DNA of 64,000 nt from Streptomyces aureoverticillatus (GTDB taxonomy: Bacteria > Actinomycetota > Actinomycetes > Streptomycetales > Streptomycetaceae). The notes under the pieces are model-generated. The model made no database searches, had not been told where the DNA came from, and saw only the letters and a list, made by a program, of their open reading frames with translations. Location: NCBI RefSeq assembly GCF_014649395.1, contig NZ_BMSY01000001.1:310001-374000 (forward strand), given 5' to 3'. Shown here in pieces: positions 56,541-64,000 of the stretch (within the stretch, counting starts at the first letter, position 1; the number at the start of each line of letters is the position of its first letter). The translations under genes and the position numbers were made by a program.

Positions 56541-57806
56541 ATGACCCCGCACACACAAGGAGAGACGGCAGAGCCCGCCGAAGGCGACCCATTCGACGCG
56601 GGGGCGGGCGGCCTGCTGCGTCAGCCGAAGGCGGTGTGGGCCACGGCGGGCGCGTCCGTCGTGGCGTTCATGGGCATCGGCCTGGTCGACCCGATCCTGC
56701 CGTCCATCGCCCAGGGGCTCCAGGCCACGCCGAGCCAGGTCTCGCTCCTGTTCACCTCGTACTTCCTGATCACCGCCGTCGCCATGCTGGTGACCGGCTT
56801 CGTCTCCAGCCGCATCGGCGGCAAGAAGACGCTGCTGGCCGGGCTCGCGCTGGTGATCGTGTTCGCCGCGCTCGCGGGTACGTCGGGGTCGGTCGGCGAA
56901 CTCGTGGGGTTCCGGGCCGGCTGGGGGCTCGGCAACGCCCTGTTCGTGTCGACCGCGCTCGCCGTCATCGTGGGCGCCGCCGCCGGGGGCAGCGCGGCGG
57001 CGATCCTGCTGTACGAGTCCGCGCTCGGGCTCGGCATGGCCTGCGGGCCGCTGCTCGGCGCCCTGCTCGGCGACGCGAGCTGGCGCTACCCGTTCTTCGG
57101 CACCGCGGCCCTGATGGCCGTCGGGTTCCTGTGCATCACGGCGTTCCTGAAGGAGCAGCCGAAGCCCGCGCGGAAGACCTCGCTGCTCGACCCGCTCAAG
57201 GCGCTCGGCCACGGCGGCCTCGCCTCGGCGGCCGCGTCCGCGTTCTTCTACAACTACACGTTCTTCACGGTCCTGGCCTTCACGCCGTTCGTCCTCGACA
57301 TGACGCCGTACAAGTCAGGCGCGGTCTTCTTCGCCTGGGGTGTGCTGCTCGCGGTGTTCTCGGTGCTCGTCGCGCCCCGGCTCCAGGAGCGGTTCGGCTC
57401 CCTGAAGGTGCTCGGCGGTTCGCTGGTGCTGCTGGCCGCGGACGTGCTGGTGCTCGGCTACGGCAGCCACACCGCCGCCGTCGTCTGCACCATCCTGTCC
57501 GGCGCCTTCATCGGCGTGAACAACACCGTCTACACCGAACTCGCGCTCGGCGTCTCGGACGCCCCGCGCCCCGTGGCCAGCGCCGGCTACAACTTCGTAC
57601 GCTGGTTCGCCGCCGCGGCGGCCCCCTACTTCGCGCCGAAGATCGAGGAGTGGAGCAATATCCACATCCCGTTCGTGGTCGCGGCCGTCACGGCCGTGCT
57701 CGGCGCGGCGGTGGTGTGGGTGCGCCGCGGCGCGCTCACGCACGAAGCCGAGGAGCTGGAGACCCGGCACGCCACCGAGGACGGCGTGGCCGTCTTCGCC
57801 AACTGA
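56541..57806 (+). CDS. MFS transporter (drug/metabolite exporter type)
   Basis: A 421-residue major-facilitator protein with 12 likely helices. The first helix, WATAGASVVAFMGIGLVDPILPSIAQGL, has the DPILP motif of DHA1 exporters; loop 2-3 has GFVSSRIGGKKTLLAGL (motif A), and helix 5 has ALGLGMACGPLLGALLGD (motif C, typical of antiporters). ATG 56541 follows AAGGAG. The expected role is proton-driven export of a small molecule. A palindromic operator-like site upstream suggests repression by a small-molecule sensor. Confidence 0.92.
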   Translation: MTPHTQGETAEPAEGDPFDAGAGGLLRQPKAVWATAGASVVAFMGIGLVDPILPSIAQGLQATPSQVSLLFTSYFLITAVAMLVTGFVSSRIGGKKTLLAGLALVIVFAALAGTSGSVGELVGFRAGWGLGNALFVSTALAVIVGAAAGGSAAAILLYESALGLGMACGPLLGALLGDASWRYPFFGTAALMAVGFLCITAFLKEQPKPARKTSLLDPLKALGHGGLASAAASAFFYNYTFFTVLAFTPFVLDMTPYKSGAVFFAWGVLLAVFSVLVAPRLQERFGSLKVLGGSLVLLAADVLVLGYGSHTAAVVCTILSGAFIGVNNTVYTELALGVSDAPRPVASAGYNFVRWFAAAAAPYFAPKIEEWSNIHIPFVVAAVTAVLGAAVVWVRRGALTHEAEELETRHATEDGVAVFAN

Positions 57807-57834
57807 CGCCAACCGGCCCCGCCGGAGCGGACGT

Positions 57835-58419
57835 TCAGTCCAGCGGCACGGACTTGCGCAGCGGATCGCGCAGGTCCGTGCCGGCGCTCAGCCAGCGCTC
57901 CTGGAGCGCCGCCGCGCCGTGCACCCGCTTCCACGCCGCCTCGTTGGGCGTCATCGGGAGCAGCGGCAGGAACCGTACGGGATCCATCGGCTCGTCCAGC
58001 TCCAGGTCCGCCACCAGGCCGCCGGACTCCGCGACCAGGACCGAGGTGAAGGGGGCGGCCGGCCACAGCGGTTCGCCCACGTCCAGGGAAGCGCCCGGCG
58101 CGACCACGAGCCCCTCCACCTGCGGCGAGGCGGCGAGCACGGCCAGCGGGCGCAGCACCTTGTCGGTGTCGACGAGGCCGCCGCGTACGGACAGGACCAG
58201 CTCCGCGCGCGGCCCCTGCACCGGGTCGGCGAGCACGGCGGTGGGGTCGGCCATCGGCTGGGCGGACATGCCGAGCGTGGCGTACCGCACGACGTCCCCG
58301 TCCGTGAACCGCAGCACTTCGATGCGGTCGGTTCCGAGGAACGTCACCGCCGCGCGCGCGTCCGGTTCCCCCAGGCCACTACGGAGCCGGGCCTCGACCA
58401 GAGCAAGAACATCAGCCAT
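57835..58419 (-). CDS. Suppressor-of-fused (SUFU) domain protein
   Basis: A 194-residue protein matching the bacterial SUFU-like domain: FLGTDRIEVLRFTDGDVVRYATLGMSAQPM (about 30-60), ELVLSVRGG, and a C-terminal FLPLLPMTPNEAAWKRVHGAAALQERW. Bacterial SUFU proteins are often immunity proteins or toxin-associated, but no toxin gene lies nearby. ATG 58419 is the first family residue. Convergent with the MFS gene. Confidence 0.85.
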   Translation of the reverse strand: MADVLALVEARLRSGLGEPDARAAVTFLGTDRIEVLRFTDGDVVRYATLGMSAQPMADPTAVLADPVQGPRAELVLSVRGGLVDTDKVLRPLAVLAASPQVEGLVVAPGASLDVGEPLWPAAPFTSVLVAESGGLVADLELDEPMDPVRFLPLLPMTPNEAAWKRVHGAAALQERWLSAGTDLRDPLRKSVPLD

Positions 58420-58901
58420 GACGCGAGCATAGAACTCGTCAGTGATGGGTAAAGGTGGGGGTTTGCCGCACCAGTCGGCTGATACTGTTGGGCGCTGGCC
58501 CGGGCAGCACGCAGAAGCGTCGCCTTCAAGCCCGGACGCAGGACACGGCGCCTTGTCGCGCCTGGGACTTCCCCCACGGGGGACCGGCCGGAGGAGGTGG
58601 GGCTGCAGTGGATCGAAGTCGACCGTGCAGTACCACTCGCTCTTCCGCCCGCTGAGCATTCCGCAGCAGCGTAGCTGCGGGCCTTCGTACGGCATCCGGG
58701 GACAGCGCCTTCGTACCCGGTGTGGGCCGTGCGAGACGGAAGAGCACCGCGTTTCACCTGATCTGCATCAGTAGCGTTGCTGCCACCGCGACGGTGCGGT
58801 GCTCCCCGCTTTGTGGACGTGCCAGAAACCCGCAGCAGGACGTCCCCATTCCGGGTAGTTCCACCCGTCGCAGGCGGCCCTTTCGTCGAAGGAGCCTGCC
58901 C
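58420..58901. other. Gene-free region before corA
   Basis: 482 bp without a credible gene. Frames on either strand lack ribosome sites. It has a hairpin TCCCCC-AC-GGGGGA (58570-58583) and a -10-like TACTGT near 58483, so the corA mRNA may have a leader of roughly 400 nt. I could not recognise an M-box or other known magnesium riboswitch. Confidence 0.45.
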
Positions 58902-60026
58902 ATGTCGATGATCCGCGACCTGCGTGACGCCGTCCGCCCCTCCCTGCGCAAGGACAGCGCCTCCTACAGCTCGTACGACACCACCCGCGACCCCAGCGCC
59001 GTCTCCGCCGTCGTCGACTGCGCCGTCTACCGCGACGGCCGCCGCGTCGCCTGCGACAGGACCGACGAGACGCTGACGCCGCACGAGGCGATGCTGCAGG
59101 TGCGCCGCGACGGCGGCTTCGCGTGGATCGGCCTGCACGAGCCCACGGAGGCCGAGTTCGCCGGGATCGCCGCCGAGTTCGGGCTGCACCCGCTGGCCGT
59201 GGAGGACGCCGTCCACGCCCACCAGCGGCCCAAGCTGGAGCGCTACGACGACACGCTGTTCACGGTCTTCAAGACCATCCACTACGTCGAGCACGCCGAA
59301 CTCACCGCCACCAGCGAGATCGTCGAGACCGGCGAGGTCATGTGCTTCACCGGGCGGGACTTCTTCATCACCGTGCGGCACGGCGGCCACGGCTCGCTGC
59401 GTGCCCTGCGGCGCCGCCTCCAGGACGAGCCCGAACTGCTCGCCAAGGGTCCCTCGTCGGTCCTGCACACCATCGCCGACCACGTCGTCGACGGCTATCT
59501 CGCCGTCGCCGACGCCATGCAGGTCGACATCGACGACGTCGAGAACGAGGTGTTCGCGGCCACCGGCAAGGGCGTCTCGCGGGGCGTCGACGCCGGGCGG
59601 ATCTACCAGCTCAAGCGCGAGGTCCTGGAGTTCAAGCGCGCCGTGCAGCCGCTGCTGCGGCCCATGCAGCTGCTCAGCGAGCGGCCCATGCGCCTGGTCG
59701 ACCCCGACATCCAGAAGTACTTCCGCGACGTCGCCGACCACCTCGCCCGCGTCCAGGAGCAGGTCCTCGGCTTCGACGAACTGCTCAACTCCATCCTCCA
59801 GGCCAATCTCGCCCAGGCCGCCGTCGCGCAGAACGAGGACATGCGCAAGATCACGTCCTGGGCGGCGATCATCGCCGTACCGACGGCCGTGTGCGGCGTC
59901 TACGGCATGAACTTCGACCACATGCCGGAGCTGCACTGGCGCTTCGGCTACCCGATGGTGCTCGGCCTCATCGGCGTGGTCTGCTACTCGATCCACCGCA
60001 CGCTGAAGCGCAACGGCTGGCTCTGA
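58902..60026 (+). CDS. corA: Magnesium/cobalt transporter CorA
   Basis: A 374-residue CorA-family channel. A long cytosolic alpha/beta domain and coiled-coil helix (residues 1-310) precede two C-terminal helices; the first ends in the pore signature YGMNFDHMPEL (GMN), then the second helix VLGLIGVVCYSIHRTLKRNGW with a basic end. It would form a pentameric Mg2+ channel in the plasma membrane. ATG 58902 follows AAGGAG. The MgtE_N/CBS protein gene at 61777 also relates to magnesium. Confidence 0.93.
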   Translation: MSMIRDLRDAVRPSLRKDSASYSSYDTTRDPSAVSAVVDCAVYRDGRRVACDRTDETLTPHEAMLQVRRDGGFAWIGLHEPTEAEFAGIAAEFGLHPLAVEDAVHAHQRPKLERYDDTLFTVFKTIHYVEHAELTATSEIVETGEVMCFTGRDFFITVRHGGHGSLRALRRRLQDEPELLAKGPSSVLHTIADHVVDGYLAVADAMQVDIDDVENEVFAATGKGVSRGVDAGRIYQLKREVLEFKRAVQPLLRPMQLLSERPMRLVDPDIQKYFRDVADHLARVQEQVLGFDELLNSILQANLAQAAVAQNEDMRKITSWAAIIAVPTAVCGVYGMNFDHMPELHWRFGYPMVLGLIGVVCYSIHRTLKRNGWL

Positions 60027-60061
60027 GTCCCTGTCACCGGGGCCTCGCTAAGCTGCGTTGC

Positions 60062-60598
60062 ATGACTGCTGCCGCTGACGCGCTGTTCGACCGCGCCCTC
60101 GTCGAGGAGGCCACGAAGAAGTCGGGGCTCATCTGGGTCCGTGGCGCCGGCCCCGACGGCCCCGACGGCCCGGTCAGGGCACTGTGGCACGCCTGGGTCG
60201 ACGGCGCCGCCCACCTCGTCGGGGACGGCCCCGGCGAGCAGCCGCTGCCGGACCTCGTCGACGGGGCGCGCGCCGAAGTGACCGTGCGCAGCAAGGACAA
60301 GGGCGGCCGCGTCGTCGCCTGGACGGCGGCGGTGGCGGAGCTCGCGCCGCGCTCCGAGGCCTGGGAGGCGGCGGTCGCCGAGCTCAAGGGCAAGCGCCTG
60401 AACGCGCCCGACGGCGAGCGGATGGTGGACCGCTGGGCCGCGGAGTGCCGTGTGTTGCGGCTGGCGCCGTGCGAGGTGAGTACGGTCCTGCCGGACGGTT
60501 CGCTGGCGGCGCCGCCGCTGCCGACGCAGGCGACGACTCGCCAGCCGATTCCTGCGGCGTTGCCGCGGCTGTTGGCCCGGCGGGCCAAGAAGCGGTAG
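60062..60598 (+). CDS. Conserved hypothetical protein
   Basis: A 178-residue protein with LIWVRGAGPDGPDGPVRALWHAWVDGAAHLVGDGPGEQPLPDLVDG at the N terminus, a pattern like the split-barrel flavin-binding fold, but without the key residues I would need to claim it. The C terminus is basic (RLLARRAKKR). ATG 60062 is 36 bp after corA in the same direction; the two may be co-transcribed. Function not recognised. Confidence 0.8.
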   Translation: MTAAADALFDRALVEEATKKSGLIWVRGAGPDGPDGPVRALWHAWVDGAAHLVGDGPGEQPLPDLVDGARAEVTVRSKDKGGRVVAWTAAVAELAPRSEAWEAAVAELKGKRLNAPDGERMVDRWAAECRVLRLAPCEVSTVLPDGSLAAPPLPTQATTRQPIPAALPRLLARRAKKR

Positions 60599-60688
60599 CG
60601 CTCCGCTGGGGCCCGCGGTTTTCCCCTCTGCGGGCCGGTGGGGGCTGGTCGCGCCCCGCGGCGGAGCCGCATATCGATACAGTCCCGC

Positions 60689-60702
60689 GCCCCTTACGGG
60701 GC
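60689..60702 (-). terminator. Hairpin at the end of the lipoprotein gene
   Basis: GCCCC-TTAC-GGGGC at 60689-60702, 5 bp beyond the lipoprotein stop, inside a GC-rich Streptomyces intergenic repeat (CCCGCGCCCCTTACGGGGC). Confidence 0.6.
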
Positions 60703-60706
60703 CCGG

Positions 60707-61489
60707 CTACGAATTCGGCAGCTGCTTGCCGTAGTCCACCGTCTCGTCCTTGCTCGGCTCCTCCAGTGGGAAGTCCTTGCCCCACTCGGTGAGCCGGAGT
60801 GTGCCCGCGTCGCCCGCGCGCTGGAGGCGCAGGGGGTAGGGCTTGCCGTCCAGGGACACCTCGAGGGTGCCGCCCGCGCCCCGGTCCCCGGCGATCTTGA
60901 TGACGCGCCCGGCGGCGGACTCGGCGCGGTCGCCCTTGGACAGCACGCCGTGCAGCGTGAGCGTGCCGTCGAGCAGCACGTCCTTGTCGGTGAAGCCGCT
61001 GAGCTGCTGGTACGCGGGGTCGCCCGTGGGCACCTTCACGTACTTGCCGTCGAGCTTCGCCGCCGCCGACTCGTCCGCCGCCGAGCCGTCGCCCTGCCCG
61101 CCGGACTCGTCCTGGTGCGTCCAGAAGCGCGAGTCGGCCTTCAGGTACAGGTGCTCGCCGACGCGCAGCAGCCAGAACGTCCCGCCCTTGGACGTGACCT
61201 CGCCCGTGCCGCCGGAGCCCTTGAGGCGCATGTCGAGCTTGTACGTCTGGCCCTTGCTGACGACGGTGCCGGACAGCCGGACCGCGGTGGCGCCCTTGGC
61301 CGCCTGCCGCGTCTTGGCCTGGATCTTCGTCGCGGACAGCTTGCCCATGCCGTTCGTGCCCGCGTCCGGGTCCTCGCCCCCTCCGCCGCCGCATCCCGTC
61401 AGGCCCGCGCCGCCCACCACGATCCCCGCGCAGACCGTGGTCACCAGCGCGGCCCTTCGGGTACGGCGGGCCTGTCGCATCGCAGTCAC
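60707..61489 (-). CDS. Secreted lipoprotein, LppX/LprG-like (paralog of 18525-19220)
   Basis: A 260-residue lipoprotein: MRQARRTRR then ALVTTVCAGIVVGGAGLTGC with lipobox LTGC, and a Gly/Glu spacer. The mature part resembles the lipoprotein at 18525-19220: LYLKADSRFWTHQD parallels SYVKAEEKFWKA, VSLDGKPYPLRLQ parallels VAMEGKPYFLKV, and both end with a PxD strand. A LolA-like lipid-carrier fold is likely. GTG 61489 follows GAGAGG; ATG 61480 is an alternative. Confidence 0.85.
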   Translation of the reverse strand: MTAMRQARRTRRAALVTTVCAGIVVGGAGLTGCGGGGGEDPDAGTNGMGKLSATKIQAKTRQAAKGATAVRLSGTVVSKGQTYKLDMRLKGSGGTGEVTSKGGTFWLLRVGEHLYLKADSRFWTHQDESGGQGDGSAADESAAAKLDGKYVKVPTGDPAYQQLSGFTDKDVLLDGTLTLHGVLSKGDRAESAAGRVIKIAGDRGAGGTLEVSLDGKPYPLRLQRAGDAGTLRLTEWGKDFPLEEPSKDETVDYGKQLPNS

Positions 61490-61645
61490 AGGTGGCGCTG
61501 CCTCTCGTGCGGACGTCCTCTACGGCTTGCTCTACGGCCCGGGCCGTGGCGCGCCACGGCCTGGCGTACCGCAGCGTACCGGTGCCGCCGACGCGTCTCG
61601 GAGCCAGTCCGTCCGGACGTCCCACCAGGCCGGATGCGTCCGGTT

Positions 61646-61679
61646 CGGGCTAGCCTGAAGCCCGTACGAAAGATCGTAC
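61646..61679. promoter_or_regulatory. Operator-like inverted repeats before the MgtE_N gene
   Basis: CGGGCT-N7-AGCCCG (61646-61664) and, overlapping its end, GTACGA-AAGA-TCGTAC (61664-61679). Together they are a compact double dyad about 100 bases before the start of the MgtE_N/CBS gene. The second half-site GTACGA recalls the TAGTACGAC of the element at 5280. Confidence 0.5.
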
Positions 61680-61776
61680 AAATGCCTGCAAACAGCGACA
61701 CGGATCAGCACAGCGACACACGGATCAGCGGACCGAAGCGGAACGAGTAGCGCACAGCGGCAGGGAGGCGCGGCGC

Positions 61777-63054
61777 ATGGCCAAGAGCGCGCCCCGGATC
61801 TTCGTCTCGCACCTGGCCGGCACCGCCGTCTTCGACCCGAACGGCGACGAGGTGGGCCGGGTGCGCGACCTCGTCGCGATGCTCCGCGTCGGCCGCAGGC
61901 CGCCCCGGCTGCTCGGCCTCGTCGTGGAGCTCGCCACCCGCCGGCACATCTTCCTGCCCATCACCCGGGTGACCGGCATCGAGTCGGGCCAGGTCATCAC
62001 CACCGGCGTGCTGAACGTGCGGCGCTTCGAGCAGCGCCCCACCGAGCGGCTGGTCCTCGGCGAGATGCTCGACCGCCGGGTGCATCTGGTGGAGACCGGC
62101 GAGGAAGTGACCGTCCTCGACGTCTCCGTGCAGCAGCTCCCGGCCCGCCGGGACTGGGAGGTGGACCGGGTCTTCGTCCGCAGGGGCAGGGGCCGGGCCT
62201 TCCGGCGCAAGGGCGAGACGCTGACCGTCGACTGGTCGGCCGTGGACGGCTTCTCGCTGGAGGAGCACGGGCAGGGCGCCGAGAGCCTGCTCGCCACCTT
62301 CGAGGAGCTGCGCCCCGCGGACCTCGCCAACGTGCTGCACCATCTGACGCCGAAGCGGCGCGCGGAGGTCGCCGCGGCGCTCGACGACAACCGGCTCGCG
62401 GACGTCCTCGAGGAGCTCCCGGAGGACGACCAGATCGAGATCCTCGGCAAGCTCAAGGAGGAGCGCGCCGCCGACGTCCTGGAGGCGATGGACCCCGACG
62501 ACGCCGCCGACCTGCTCGCCGAGCTCCCCGAGGACGACAAGGAGCGCCTGCTGACCCTGATGCGTCCGGACGAGGCGGCCGACGTGCGCCGTCTCATGGC
62601 GTACGAGGAGCGCACCGCGGGCGGCCTGATGACGACCGAGCCGATCGTGCTGCGCCCGGACGCGACGGTCGCCGACGCGCTGGCGCGGGTGCGGCAGCAG
62701 GACCTCTCCCCCGCGCTCGCCGCGCAGGTGTACGTGTGCCGCCCGCCGGACGAGACCCCCACCGGCAAGTACCTGGGCACCGTGCACTTCCAGCGGCTGC
62801 TCCGCGACCCGCCGTACACGCTGGTCGGCTCGATCATCGACGACGACCTGCGGCCGCTGCGGCCGGAGGCCGAGCTGCCGCTCGTGGCGGGCTTCTTCGC
62901 GGCGTACGACATGGTCGCGGCGCCGGTGGTCGACGAGGGCGGCTCCCTGCTCGGCGCGGTCACCGTCGACGACGTACTCGACCACATGCTGCCCGACGAC
63001 TGGCGCGAGACGGAGCTCCACCTCCAGGAGGGGGCCGGTCATGGCGGCGGCTGA
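61777..63054 (+). CDS. MgtE N-terminal domain and CBS domain protein (no membrane domain)
   Basis: A 425-residue cytosolic protein. Residues 1-170 have a PRC-barrel-like repeat (IFVSHLAGTAVFDPNGDEVGRVRDLV and LGEMLDRRVHLVETGEEVTVLDV). Residues about 180-285 are an MgtE_N superhelix with repeated ELPEDDQ/DDAADLLAELPEDDK units. Residues about 290-415 are a CBS pair (MTTEPIVLRPDATVADAL, APVVDEGGSLLGAVTVDDVLDHML). The MgtE transport domain is absent, so this is a Mg2+- or nucleotide-sensing regulator, not a channel. ATG 61777. It overlaps the DUF1003 gene by 14 bp, suggesting the DUF1003 membrane protein is its partner. Confidence 0.9.
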   Translation: MAKSAPRIFVSHLAGTAVFDPNGDEVGRVRDLVAMLRVGRRPPRLLGLVVELATRRHIFLPITRVTGIESGQVITTGVLNVRRFEQRPTERLVLGEMLDRRVHLVETGEEVTVLDVSVQQLPARRDWEVDRVFVRRGRGRAFRRKGETLTVDWSAVDGFSLEEHGQGAESLLATFEELRPADLANVLHHLTPKRRAEVAAALDDNRLADVLEELPEDDQIEILGKLKEERAADVLEAMDPDDAADLLAELPEDDKERLLTLMRPDEAADVRRLMAYEERTAGGLMTTEPIVLRPDATVADALARVRQQDLSPALAAQVYVCRPPDETPTGKYLGTVHFQRLLRDPPYTLVGSIIDDDLRPLRPEAELPLVAGFFAAYDMVAAPVVDEGGSLLGAVTVDDVLDHMLPDDWRETELHLQEGAGHGGG

Positions 63055-63610
63055 GCGGGAGCGGGAGCGCGACAAGGACCGGGAGGGGCGCGGGCGGAGC
63101 CGGTTCCGGCTCGACCAGCCGCGGGCGCCGCGCCGCAAACTCCTTCCGGACTACGACCCGGAGGCGTTCGGGCGGCTCTCGGAGCGCATCGCGCGGTTCC
63201 TCGGCACGGGCCGGTTCATCGTCTGGATGACGGTCGTCATCATCCTGTGGGTCGTCTGGAACGTCTCCGCCCCCGTCGACCTGCGCTTCGACCGCTATCC
63301 GTTCATCTTCCTGACCCTGATGCTCTCCCTCCAGGCCTCGTACGCGGCCCCGCTGATCCTGCTCGCGCAGAACCGCCAGGACGACCGCGACCGCGTCACC
63401 CACGAACAGGACCGCAAGCAGAACGAGCGTTCCATCGCCGACACCGAGTACCTCACCCGGGAGATCGCCTCGCTGCGCATGGGCCTCGGCGAGGTCGCCA
63501 CCCGCGACTGGATCCGCTCCGAACTCCAGGACCTGGTCAAGGAGCTGGAGGACCAGCAGACCGTATTCCCGTCCGAGGACGCTCGGGTACGTGACGTAGG
63601 CGACCGCTGA
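63041..63610 (+). CDS. DUF1003 membrane protein
   Basis: A 189-residue protein with a charged N terminus (RERERDKDREGRGR) and the DUF1003 core: IARFLGTGRFIVWMTVVIILWVVWN, then DRYPFIFLTLMLSLQASYAAPLILLAQNRQDDRD, giving two membrane helices. A C-terminal coiled coil (about 130-180) follows. Its ATG overlaps the end of the MgtE_N/CBS gene, so the two are coupled. Function unknown. Confidence 0.9.
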   Translation: MAAAERERERDKDREGRGRSRFRLDQPRAPRRKLLPDYDPEAFGRLSERIARFLGTGRFIVWMTVVIILWVVWNVSAPVDLRFDRYPFIFLTLMLSLQASYAAPLILLAQNRQDDRDRVTHEQDRKQNERSIADTEYLTREIASLRMGLGEVATRDWIRSELQDLVKELEDQQTVFPSEDARVRDVGDR

Positions 63611-63641
63611 CAGCCCTTTCCTGCCCTGGGTTACCGCGCCG

Positions 63642-63647
63642 TACTAT
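63642..63647 (+). promoter_or_regulatory. -10 box implying a leaderless start for the Mrp gene
   Basis: TACTAT at 63642-63647 lies seven bases before ATG 63655. With the usual 6-8 bp to the start of transcription, the mRNA would begin at or next to the ATG, and no ribosome site is present. The -35 is weak (TTTCCT region near 63618). Confidence 0.5.
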
Positions 63648-63654
63648 CGGGTGT

Positions 63655-64000
63655 ATGGCTACGGAAGACGCGGTGCGTGAAGCACTGGCGACGGTGAACG
63701 ACCCCGAGATCCAGCGACCCATCACCGAGTTGGGGATGGTCAAATCCGTGGAGATCGGCGCGGACGGCGCGGTCGCCGTCACCGTGTATCTGACGGTCTC
63801 CGGCTGCCCGATGCGCGAGACGATCACGAAGAACGTGACGGACGCGGTCGCCGCCGTCGAGGGCGTCACGCGCGTCGACGTGACCCTGGACGTGATGAGC
63901 GACGAGCAGCGCAAGGAGCTGGCCACCGCGCTGCGCGGCGGCACCGCCGAGCGCGAGGTCCCCTTCGCCAAGCCCGGCTCCCTGACCCGGGTCTACGCGG
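63655..64000 (+). CDS. Mrp/NBP35-type ATP-binding Fe-S carrier (N-terminal part, cut by window end)
   Basis: The first 115 residues of a longer protein. They form a MIP18/DUF59 domain: AVREALATVNDPEIQRPITELGMVKSV, VTVYLTVSGCPMRETI (the CPM motif) and VEGVTRVDVTLDVMSDEQRKEL. In actinobacteria this domain is fused to an Mrp P-loop ATPase that loads Fe-S clusters; the P-loop should lie just beyond 64000. ATG 63655 probably starts a leaderless transcript. Confidence 0.88.
   Translation, partial: MATEDAVREALATVNDPEIQRPITELGMVKSVEIGADGAVAVTVYLTVSGCPMRETITKNVTDAVAAVEGVTRVDVTLDVMSDEQRKELATALRGGTAEREVPFAKPGSLTRVYA

Noticed and set aside
57835..58419. SUFU-domain protein as immunity protein of a toxin system
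   Set aside because: No polymorphic toxin, secretion or repeat gene is adjacent; neighbours are an MFS exporter and corA.
58442..58774. A 110-codon frame before corA
   Set aside because: No ribosome site, no conserved-looking features and a composition typical of random high-GC sequence.

Overview
The window is a piece of a Streptomyces chromosome. GC is very high, third codon positions are nearly all G or C, GTG starts and ATGA overlaps are common, and it carries actinomycete markers: a WhiB7/WblC regulator, mycoredoxin, AdnAB, MoeZ, SlpD/E-type lipoprotein peptidases, DUF3152, DUF3107 and GGAAT-N18-GTT (sigma-R type) promoters. I see no tRNA, rRNA, CRISPR array, insertion sequence or prophage gene. 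From memory of the Mycobacterium tuberculosis gene order, the backbone follows Rv3195-Rv3211 (metalloprotease, ABC1 kinase, whiB7, uvrD2, mrx1, nudC, adnB, adnA, alkyltransferase-like protein, moeZ, DUF3152, TetR, DUF3107, ferritin-like protein, DEAD helicase), so it is old and vertically inherited.

Layout. 1-8 kb: tail of a zinc metalloprotease, a NUDIX hydrolase, a convergent three-gene TerD/AIM24 operon, a YgjP-type metallopeptidase, a ThiF-like protein and an ABC1 kinase. 8-9.7 kb: wblC with a 600-nt leader holding a 109-codon upstream ORF and an intrinsic terminator, a classic attenuation layout. 9.7-23.5 kb: DNA repair and redox (uvrD2, mrx1, nudC, an M20 dipeptidase, adnB, a lipoprotein, adnA, an ATL protein). 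23.6-30 kb: a large membrane protein joining a kinase-like domain to a flippase-like domain, then two tripeptidyl-aminopeptidase lipoproteins. 30-36.6 kb: moeZ and a four-gene Pel-like exopolysaccharide locus (PelF-type glycosyltransferase, 8-TM protein, sugar epimerase, spherulin-4 hydrolase). 37-43 kb: an oligopeptide-type ABC transporter operon preceded by a leaderless Cys-containing leader peptide. The 30-43 kb part between moeZ and DUF3152 looks like accessory material inserted into the conserved backbone.

43-64 kb: DUF3152 protease-like protein, hydrolases, TetR and DUF3107, a ferritin-like protein, a DEAD-box helicase that appears to start at CTG, a NYN-domain protein, a 50-residue protein with its own sigma-R type promoter, MarC, PHP phosphoesterase, DUF6758, an MFS exporter, a SUFU-domain protein, CorA, a second LolA-like lipoprotein, an MgtE_N/CBS protein with DUF1003, and the start of an Mrp-type Fe-S protein.

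Regulation visible in the sequence: three GGAAT-N18-GTT promoters (mrx1, moeZ, the 50-residue gene); the wblC promoter plus attenuator; a 35-bp bipartite element, ATTAGTACGAC-N13-CTGTGGACAAC, found with identical spacing upstream of both the ThiF-like gene and uvrD2; operator-like palindromes before the MFS gene and the MgtE_N gene; and several strong bidirectional terminators. Intergenic DNA carries short tandem repeats and the GTCCGGCGTTTGAGGAC-type repeat common in Streptomyces.
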